Source: Actinomycetota bacterium
GTDB lineage: Bacteria > Actinomycetota > Actinomycetes > Streptosporangiales > Streptosporangiaceae
Direction: 5' to 3'
Length of the DNA: 64,000 bases
NCBI GenBank assembly: GCA_003164955.1
Contig: PLRW01000029.1
Span: 40,727 to 104,726, forward strand
The notes beneath the pieces are model-generated. The model was not told the DNA's origin. It did no database searches and worked only from the letters and a program-made list of their open reading frames with translations. Position numbers and translations under genes: made by a program. Shown here in pieces: positions 57,137 to 64,000 of the stretch. Each line of letters starts with the position of its first letter. Position 1 is the first letter of the stretch.

Positions 57137-58722
57137 TGGCAATTTCGCATGTCCTGCCGCGGTACGGTCCCGCAGACGCGGATACGGTACCGATACCGTT
57201 GCCCTTCAGGGCGGAACCACCCGCCACCGTCCGGGACGGCGGGCGCCGGCTGGGGACAGGAACCGGGCGCAGCAGTCCGTCCGCCTTGTCCCAGCCCGCC
57301 TTGTCCCACTCCCCTGGGGCTGCTTCGCTGCGGCTGGCGGCGAGCGGAGCCCTGCCGCTGTCGGATCTGCTCGCGCTCGGAGCGGCGATCGCGCTCAGCC
57401 GTACGGCCGGGGGACCGTCGGCCGGCTACGCCGTGACGGTTCTGGCGGTGCTGGCGGCCAGCCAGCAGCACCGGCTGAAGATCACCCCTCGCGTCTCCGA
57501 CCAGGCAGGCCGGATCGCCGTAGCCGCGGCCCTGCCCGCGCTGGGCCTGCTCCGGTCGATCCCTGCGGGGGCGGCGGTCCGCCTGGCGTTGCTGTCCGCC
57601 ATCGCGATCGGCTGCGGTCGCGCGGCCGCCTACCAGATCCTGCGGGCGGCGCACCGCCGGGGCGCGCTGTCCGAGGCGGCGGTGATCGTCGGCACCGGGT
57701 CGATGGCCACCGAGCTCGCCGGCCTCATCCGCGGCCACGCCGAACTCGGCCTGCGGCTGGCCGGTTTCGCGGCTGAGCAGCAGGCTGGTCCTGGCGGGCC
57801 GGTGCCAGTGCCGGTGCTTGGGCCCGCCGCCGACCTGCCCGGGATCGTCCGCCGGCATGGGGTCCGGCGGGTCATCGTGACGTCAGCGGCCGACGGGGAC
57901 GCCGCCCTGCTGACCGCGCTGCGGCAGGCCCGGGAACTGGGCGCTGACATCTGCGTCGTGCCCAGGCTGCCGGAGCTCGGCAGCGCCGTGCCCCGCAGCG
58001 TCCTCGACGAGATCTGGGGCGTTCCGCTGATCCCGGTGCGCCGTACCGGCGCCGGTACCCGGCTCGTGAAACGGGTATTCGACATCGCGGTGTCGCTGAC
58101 GCTGCTCGTGCTGCTCGCCCCGCTGATCGTCCTGTTCGCGGCGGTGACCCGGTGCCAGTTGCGCCGGCCTGCGCTGTTCCGGCAGGTGCGGGTCACCGGT
58201 ACCGGGCGGCAGGCCGAGATCCTCAAGCTCCGGACGCTGGACGACCCCGGCAACCCCGACACCTGCTGGACCGTTCCGCTGCAGCGGTGCACCGCCTTCG
58301 GGCGGTTCCTCCGCAGCACACATCTCGATGAGCTGCCTCAGCTGGCCAACGTCGCGCTCGGCCAGATGTCACTGGTCGGGCCGCGGCCGGAGCGGCCATA
58401 TTTCGCTCGGTGCTTCGCGCAGGACATACCCGGTTACGCCAGCCGCCAGCGGATGACAGCGGGCCTGACCGGCTGGGCTCAGGTGCACGGGCTGAACGGT
58501 GACACCTCGATCCGCGAGCGGGCCCGGTTCGACAACGCCTACATCGAGAACTGGTCGATCTGGCTCGACCTCGTCGTCATCGCCCGGACTGTCACCGGGC
58601 TGCTGGCCGGCGCGGTGCCCCGCCACGTCACCGGCAGGCCGAGCGCGCCTCTCAGCCCGGCAGAACCACCGGCCACCCCCCTTCCGTGGCGGCCCGCCTC
58701 ACTCCAGGGAGACCGCTCATGA
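57136..58722 (+). CDS. Polyprenyl glycosylphosphotransferase (sugar transferase)
   Basis: KRVFDIAVSLTLLVLLAPLI, LKLRTLDDP, LRSTHLDELPQLANVALGQMSLVGPRPERPYF, GLTGWAQVHGLNG. Confidence 0.95.
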   Translation: MAISHVLPRYGPADADTVPIPLPFRAEPPATVRDGGRRLGTGTGRSSPSALSQPALSHSPGAASLRLAASGALPLSDLLALGAAIALSRTAGGPSAGYAVTVLAVLAASQQHRLKITPRVSDQAGRIAVAAALPALGLLRSIPAGAAVRLALLSAIAIGCGRAAAYQILRAAHRRGALSEAAVIVGTGSMATELAGLIRGHAELGLRLAGFAAEQQAGPGGPVPVPVLGPAADLPGIVRRHGVRRVIVTSAADGDAALLTALRQARELGADICVVPRLPELGSAVPRSVLDEIWGVPLIPVRRTGAGTRLVKRVFDIAVSLTLLVLLAPLIVLFAAVTRCQLRRPALFRQVRVTGTGRQAEILKLRTLDDPGNPDTCWTVPLQRCTAFGRFLRSTHLDELPQLANVALGQMSLVGPRPERPYFARCFAQDIPGYASRQRMTAGLTGWAQVHGLNGDTSIRERARFDNAYIENWSIWLDLVVIARTVTGLLAGAVPRHVTGRPSAPLSPAEPPATPLPWRPASLQGDRS

Positions 58723-59987
58723 AAGTCCTCCATGTCATCACCGGGCTGAACGTGGGTGGCGCGGAGCTGCAGCTGCGCTCGATCCTCCAGCACACCCGGC
58801 ATGACGCCGACGTGATCACCCTCTACAACCCGGGGCCGGTCGCGGACATGATCCGCGCCGACGGCACGCTGGTGCGCGATCTCGGCATGACGCGCAACAC
58901 CGAAGTGTCCGCGCTGGCCCGGCTCTACCGCCTGATCCGCAACGGCGGATATGACGTGGTGCACAGCCACCTCTACCGCTCGCAGATCTACGCCCGGCCC
59001 GCGGCCTGGCTGGCCGGTACCCCGGTCGTGCTGAGCACCGAGCATTCCATCGGCGAGACCCACCTGGAGCGCCGCCCGATGACCCGGGGCGTGCGTGCCC
59101 TGTACCTGGCCACCGAGCGGCTGTCCGCGGGAACGATCGCCGTCTCCCCGACGGTACGGGACCGGCTGGTCGGCTGGGGCGTGAGCCCGCGCCGGGTGAC
59201 GGTCATCCCCAACGGTGTGGATCTGGGCCGGGTGGCCTTCGACCAGGCGGCCAGGGAGCGTGTCCGGGCCGAGCACGGCATCGGGTCCGCTGACTACGTC
59301 ATCGGGGTCCTGGGCCGGCTGGACGCCAACAAGCGCTTCGATCTCGTGATCGAGGCGGCGGCGCCGCTGCTGAACGGCACGACGAAGCTGATGATCGTCG
59401 GCAAGGGCGACGAGCACCAGCATCTTGCCGCGGTGGCGGCGGCCCACGGTGTCAGCGACCGGGTGGTCTTCACCGGTGAGCGGCACGATGTGGCCGCGAT
59501 GCTGTCGGCCCTGGACCTGTTCGTCGCCTCGTCAGCGCAGGAGACGTTCGGGCTGTCCGTGCTGGAAGCGCTGGCCAACGGCGCGCCGGCGCTCTACACC
59601 ACCTGCCCCGCGCTGGCCGGCATCGACGTGGATGGCCGGGCTCTGCCGGTGCCGGGCACCGCCGACGGGATACGGGCGGCGCTGGCCGCCGAGATATCGG
59701 CCGGGCGCCGTGAGCGACTGCCGGTGCCGGCCATCGAGGCGGAATACGGCATAGCGGCCGTGACCGGCCGGATCGACGACCTCTACGAGCGGCTGGCCGG
59801 GGCCGCGTCCCGGCGGCTCCGGCGCCGGCCCCTGACGGCCCCGCCCGCCAGCGGCCACCCGGAGACCACGGCCAGCGCGGTGCCCTCCGCCCCGCACCAG
59901 GAAACACCCGCGGAGGCAGGCCCCCGCGGCACACCAGGCGCCGGGAGCGAAACATCCCCGGGCTCACAGAAGGTGGGTGCGCAGTGA
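58719..59987 (+). CDS. Glycosyltransferase family 4-like
   Basis: VITGLNVGGAELQL, VIPNGVDLGRV, VGRLDANKRFD-type, SSAQETFGLSVLEALANGAPAL. Confidence 0.94.
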   Translation: MKVLHVITGLNVGGAELQLRSILQHTRHDADVITLYNPGPVADMIRADGTLVRDLGMTRNTEVSALARLYRLIRNGGYDVVHSHLYRSQIYARPAAWLAGTPVVLSTEHSIGETHLERRPMTRGVRALYLATERLSAGTIAVSPTVRDRLVGWGVSPRRVTVIPNGVDLGRVAFDQAARERVRAEHGIGSADYVIGVLGRLDANKRFDLVIEAAAPLLNGTTKLMIVGKGDEHQHLAAVAAAHGVSDRVVFTGERHDVAAMLSALDLFVASSAQETFGLSVLEALANGAPALYTTCPALAGIDVDGRALPVPGTADGIRAALAAEISAGRRERLPVPAIEAEYGIAAVTGRIDDLYERLAGAASRRLRRRPLTAPPASGHPETTASAVPSAPHQETPAEAGPRGTPGAGSETSPGSQKVGAQ

Positions 59988-61006
59988 AGTCGTTCGTTAC
60001 CGGGGCAGCCGGATTCATCGGTTCTCATCTGACGGCCGCATTGCTCAATGCGGGTCACGAGGTCGTCGGCCTGGACGACCTGAGCACAGGCCGCCTCGAG
60101 AACCTGACCACGGTGGCCGGTCATCCCGGCTTCCGCTTGGTGGAAGGCTCGATTCTGGACCGGGACCTGGTGGACGAGCTGACCACGGGCGCGGACCGGG
60201 TGTTCCATTTCGCGGCGGCCGTCGGCTCGTTCGTGATCCGGGACCGGACGCTGGAGAGCCTGCGCACCAACATTCACGGCACCGAGAACGTGGTGGAGGC
60301 CGCGCACCGCAACAGCGCCCGGATCCTGGTCGCCTCCACCAGTGAGATCTACGGCAAGAACGACAAGGTCGGTCTGCGCGAGGACGACGATCGGATCGTC
60401 GGCTCACCGCTGCGGTCGCGGTGGAGCTACGCCGAGGCCAAGGCCATCGATGAGAGCCTGCTCGACGCCTACGTCCGGGAACGCGGCCTGTGGGCCGTGA
60501 TCGCCCGGCTCTTCAACACCGTGGGACCGCGGCAGACCGGGCGGTACGGCATGGTGATCCCCCGGTTTGTCCGGCAGGCGCTGGCGGGGGAGCCGCTGAC
60601 CGTCTTCGGCACCGGTGAGCAGGTGCGCTGCTTCTGCCACGTGCACGACGTGATACCCGCTCTCACCACGCTCATCGAGACGGACCAGGCGTGCGGCCGG
60701 GCGGTGAACCTGGGCAGCAGCGAGCAGGTTTCCATCGGCGAACTGGCCCGTCGCGTCATCCGGCTCACCGGATCGGCCAGCGAGATCAAGCGGCTGTCGT
60801 ACCTGGAAGTACTGGGGTCCGGCTACGAGGACCTGATGCGGCGGGTGCCCGACTGCGCTCTGGCGGGAGATCTCGTCGGCTTCAAGGCCACCCGCACGCT
60901 GGACGACATACTCCGCGCGGTCATCGACGAGCAGGCCAATCGCGGCGGGGACGCCGTCGCGTCCCCGGTGCCGGTGGTCGCGCGCACGGCGGCCACCGGA
61001 TCCTGA
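59984..61006 (+). CDS. NAD-dependent epimerase/dehydratase
   Basis: FVTGAAGFIGSHLTAALLNAGHEV, STSEIYGKND, SYAEAKAIDE (YxxxK), LFNTVGPRQTGRYGMVIPRFVRQAL. Confidence 0.95.
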   Translation: MKSFVTGAAGFIGSHLTAALLNAGHEVVGLDDLSTGRLENLTTVAGHPGFRLVEGSILDRDLVDELTTGADRVFHFAAAVGSFVIRDRTLESLRTNIHGTENVVEAAHRNSARILVASTSEIYGKNDKVGLREDDDRIVGSPLRSRWSYAEAKAIDESLLDAYVRERGLWAVIARLFNTVGPRQTGRYGMVIPRFVRQALAGEPLTVFGTGEQVRCFCHVHDVIPALTTLIETDQACGRAVNLGSSEQVSIGELARRVIRLTGSASEIKRLSYLEVLGSGYEDLMRRVPDCALAGDLVGFKATRTLDDILRAVIDEQANRGGDAVASPVPVVARTAATGS

Positions 61007-61022
61007 CGATGGGCGGAGCGCT

Positions 61023-62219
61023 ATGCGCATCGACGTACCGGCACGCGTGACCCGCGGGGGCGCCCACGCCGCCGCGGGTCTGTCCCCGGCCGGGCGCCGG
61101 GGCCGCCGGCGCCGGCGGCCCCGGCGCCGGTGGGTGTGGCTGACCGCAGCGGCACTGTGCGCCGCCGCGGTTGCCGCCGTCGCCCTGTTCGCTGGTTCCG
61201 CTGCGCCAGCCCGGATGGGGACCACGGTGGCGTCCCTGCCCTACTGGAGTTTCGGCGACGGCACCGCCACCGTGCTGGCCAACCGCCAGGACTTCAGCGA
61301 GGCCTCGCCGTTCATCTACGGGCTGTCCGCGAGCGGCCAGATCGATGTCCAGTACCCGCCGGACCAGTCGCAGGTGACGGCCGGCATCGGCCGGCTGAGA
61401 GCGGCGGGCCTGCCCATCGTGCCGACCATCGCGAACATGACCGACGGCAGCTGGTCCTACCCGCCGGTGGCTCGCATCCTGCACAACCCGGCGCTGATGA
61501 GCCGTCACATCGCCGCCATCGTCAGCCTGGCCGATCGGGAGAACTACGCCGGGATCGATATCGACTACGAGGGCCTGCACGCCGGTGACCGGCAGGCCTT
61601 CAGCATGTTCATCACCCGGCTCGCGGCCGCGCTGCATGCGCACGGCAAGATCCTCTCCGTCGCGGTGTTCGCGAAGACCTCCGACGCCGGGTACGGCGGG
61701 CAGAACTTTGCCCAGGATTACGCCGCGATCGGCCGCGCTGCTGACCAGGTTCGGCTGATGGCGTACGACTACCACTGGAACACCTCGGCGCCCGGCCCGA
61801 TCGCGCCTATCGGCTGGGTCCGCTCGGTCATCAGCTACGCGCGGACGCAGATCCCGGCCGCCCGGCTCGTGCTGGGGATACCGCTGTACGGATACGACTG
61901 GGCCGGCGACCGCGCCGCCAACCTCACCATGCAGCAGGCAGGTCAGCTGGCGGCTCAGTACGGGGCCACCGTGCAGTACGACACGGCCAGCCAGTCGCCC
62001 TGGTTCCGGTATACCGATTCATCCGGGCGCAGCCACGAGGTCTGGTTCGAGAACCCGCGCAGTTTGGCCGCGAAGTTCGCGCTGGCCCGGCAGATGGGCC
62101 TGGGCGGGATGTTCCTGTGGATGTACGGCGACGAGGCGCCCGGGACCTGGCCGCAGCTGCATCGCTCCCTCGCATCATCCGGCGGTCGGCCGGCCGCCAG
62201 CCCCACGGGGAGCCCATGA
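61023..62219 (+). CDS. Glycosyl hydrolase family 18-like protein, membrane-anchored
   Basis: Arg-rich N-terminus plus TM; YAGIDIDYEGL (DxDxE), MAYDYHWNTSAPGPIAP, GIPLYGYDW. Confidence 0.92.
   Translation: MRIDVPARVTRGGAHAAAGLSPAGRRGRRRRRPRRRWVWLTAAALCAAAVAAVALFAGSAAPARMGTTVASLPYWSFGDGTATVLANRQDFSEASPFIYGLSASGQIDVQYPPDQSQVTAGIGRLRAAGLPIVPTIANMTDGSWSYPPVARILHNPALMSRHIAAIVSLADRENYAGIDIDYEGLHAGDRQAFSMFITRLAAALHAHGKILSVAVFAKTSDAGYGGQNFAQDYAAIGRAADQVRLMAYDYHWNTSAPGPIAPIGWVRSVISYARTQIPAARLVLGIPLYGYDWAGDRAANLTMQQAGQLAAQYGATVQYDTASQSPWFRYTDSSGRSHEVWFENPRSLAAKFALARQMGLGGMFLWMYGDEAPGTWPQLHRSLASSGGRPAASPTGSP
61093..61128. repeat. Perfect 36-bp palindrome within the start of the GH18 gene
   Basis: GGCGCCGGGGCCGCCGGCGCCGGCGGCCCCGGCGCC equals its own reverse complement. 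Confidence 0.95.
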
Positions 62220-63736
62220 TGCCCTGGTGGTCGATGGCCGTCCTCGTCTTCGGCGTGAATTTCGCCCTCTGGGGCACGGTCGGTCTCTGCCGGCTGCTGG
62301 ATACGGGGGCGGCGCGCCTGGCGCGCCGGCGTTTCGCGCGCCGTTTCTCCGGCATCCGGGAGGTCGGCTACATCGATGCCGAGTACCCGGGGATATCCCC
62401 GGGCCCGGGGAACGGCCGCTCCCGCGACGCTCTGGGGCGCCCGGAGCGGCGCGGGCTCACGGTGGGAGATGTCGCAGTTCTCATTCCGGCGCACAACGAG
62501 GCGGAGGTCATCGCGGAGAGCCTCGCGGCTATCACGGAGCTCATCCCGATGTGGAACGTCCACGTGGTGTCGGACGGCTCAACGGACAACACCGTGGCGA
62601 TCGCCCGGTCGGCCGGCGCCAAGGTGTACCAGACAAAGCACAACATGGGCAAGGCCGGTGCCCTGCAGGACGCCATCGCCCGGTTCCGCCTGGTCGAGCG
62701 CTTTGCCGTGGTCATGCTGCTTGACGCGGACACCCGCGTGGAGCCGGGTTATTTCGCGGCTGCTCTGCCACTTTTCGACGACCCTGAGGTGGTCGCCGTC
62801 GCCGGCTGCGTCCGGACGGCGGCCGACCGGGCGCTGTCGCTCGCCGGCCAGCTCCTCGTGGGGCACCGCCGCCGCATTTACTCCATCGGCCAGCGGGTGC
62901 TGAAGTTCGGCCAGACCTGGCGCCGCTTCAACGCGACCCATATCGTGCCCGGCTTTGCCAGCCTCTACCGGACCAGTGTCCTGCCGCATATCGATATGAA
63001 CCCGCCGGGGCTGGTCATCGAGGATTTCAACATGACCTTCGAGGTTTACCAGAAACGGCTCGGCAAGGTCGCCTTCAGCCTCTCCGCGGTTGCCGTCACC
63101 CAGGACCCGGACAATTTCCGCGATTACATAAAACAGACCCGGCGGTGGGCCCTTGGTTTCTGGCAGACCGTGCGCCGCCACCGGCTCCGCGCGAACCTTT
63201 TCAGCGCCATGCTCTCGCTGCTGCTGCTGGAGCTGGTCACGTCCAGCCTGATCTTCCTGATTCTCCCGGTGCTGCTGCTCATCCTGGTCGTGCCGGACCT
63301 GTACGGCGGTGCCGCGGCGTGGCCGGGATTCGCCACGGTGTACACGCTCACCGCGGCGCACATGAAGCTGTCGGTCATCTTCTTCGGCGTGGCGCTGCCC
63401 GACCTGGCCATCACGCTGATCGTGGCCCTGCTGGAACGGAAGCCGTCCATGCTGCTGTTCGCCGGTTTCTTCCCCGTCATGCGGGTCCTTGACGCCGCCC
63501 TCGGGCTGTACGCCATCCCGCTCGCCTTCCGGTCCAGATCGAACGGCCGCTGGAAGAGCCCGGCCCGCCAGCTGAGCCCGGTCCCGGTGGAACCGCTCTT
63601 GCCGCTGCCACCGGAGCTGGCGGCTACCCAGCCGCTGCCGATAATCGGGGCGGCGGGCACTTTCGCCGCCGACCCGAATATTGAGAAACTCGTATCTGGC
63701 CTTCTTGTGGGTGATGATTCAGATGCGGTCCGATGA
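62216..63736 (+). CDS. Processive family 2 glycosyltransferase, membrane-integral
   Basis: VVSDGSTDNT, LLDADTRVEPGYF, VIEDFNMTFEV, QTRRW (QxxRW), C-terminal TM helices. Confidence 0.94.
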   Translation: MMPWWSMAVLVFGVNFALWGTVGLCRLLDTGAARLARRRFARRFSGIREVGYIDAEYPGISPGPGNGRSRDALGRPERRGLTVGDVAVLIPAHNEAEVIAESLAAITELIPMWNVHVVSDGSTDNTVAIARSAGAKVYQTKHNMGKAGALQDAIARFRLVERFAVVMLLDADTRVEPGYFAAALPLFDDPEVVAVAGCVRTAADRALSLAGQLLVGHRRRIYSIGQRVLKFGQTWRRFNATHIVPGFASLYRTSVLPHIDMNPPGLVIEDFNMTFEVYQKRLGKVAFSLSAVAVTQDPDNFRDYIKQTRRWALGFWQTVRRHRLRANLFSAMLSLLLLELVTSSLIFLILPVLLLILVVPDLYGGAAAWPGFATVYTLTAAHMKLSVIFFGVALPDLAITLIVALLERKPSMLLFAGFFPVMRVLDAALGLYAIPLAFRSRSNGRWKSPARQLSPVPVEPLLPLPPELAATQPLPIIGAAGTFAADPNIEKLVSGLLVGDDSDAVR

Positions 63737-64000
63737 GGGCAACGTAATCCGGATTGTGCAGGATCGGCCGAAGAATCCGCTCCGGCTGCTACTGATCGAT
63801 GACCACCTCATGGTCACCGAAGCGCTGGCGTCGCGGCTGGCAGCAGCCCCGGACATGTGGGTGGCCGGCCGCTGCTCCACCACCGATCCGAGCCTCCTCG
63901 ACATCGTGGGCGGCCTGCGGCCCGACCTGATCACGATCGAGATCGAGCCACTCGGCCCGGCCACCGGAGAGGTACTCAGGAAGCTCATAGCGGCCCGGCC
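63723..64000 (+). CDS. Response-regulator receiver domain protein (NarL-like), truncated by window end
   Basis: MRSDEGNVIRIVQDRPKNPLRLLLIDDHLMVTEALASRLAAAPDMWVAGRCSTTDPSLLDIVGGLRPDLITIEIEP...; no stop before window end; overlaps GT2 stop. Confidence 0.75.
   Translation, partial: MRSDEGNVIRIVQDRPKNPLRLLLIDDHLMVTEALASRLAAAPDMWVAGRCSTTDPSLLDIVGGLRPDLITIEIEPLGPATGEVLRKLIAAR

Noticed and set aside
1-64000. tRNA/rRNA genes, IS elements or prophage genes
   Set aside because: No T-loop GGTTCGAAT-type cores with acceptor stems, no transposase/integrase ORFs and no flanking terminal repeats were seen by eye; a tRNAscan/ISfinder run would be needed to exclude them fully.

Overview
High-GC actinobacterial chromosomal window (Streptomyces/Streptosporangiales-like coding style) with about 54 confident protein genes and no rRNA or tRNA recognised. 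Left to right: phosphate uptake operon with a PHO box (pstS-C-A-B, usp, phoU, gntR); an unusual trio of large proteins (6.6-13.1 kb) resembling conjugative coupling/HerA-type P-loop ATPases but with degraded Walker motifs; murT-gatD; DsrE, nitrobindin-like, Fur-family, ygfZ, proline dehydrogenase, proC and acuC genes; a BldC-like/excisionase HTH gene and a 32-aa bS22-like gene missed by the ORF track; rex (with a clear Rex operator) and the heme genes hemA-C-D-B, a prim-pol-like gene and hemL; a System II cytochrome c maturation set (TlpA, ResB, CcsB) with no ccdA; an HEVGH zincin with a small downstream partner; bldC; a threonine dehydratase-like gene; an ATP-sulfurylase-like/APS-kinase fusion; mfd, a SurA-like lipoprotein gene and mazG; and a translationally coupled exopolysaccharide-type cluster (50.3-63.7 kb) ending in a truncated response regulator. 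Main leads: the pseudo-ATPase trio, short tandem repeats spanning stop codons (several give stops in all three frames), a Cys-containing uORF whose Shine-Dalgarno sequence can be sequestered upstream of fur, catalytically degraded enzymes beside intact ones, and an EPS cluster with ATP-grasp and flavin oxidoreductase genes. All calls were made by eye; no database search was run.
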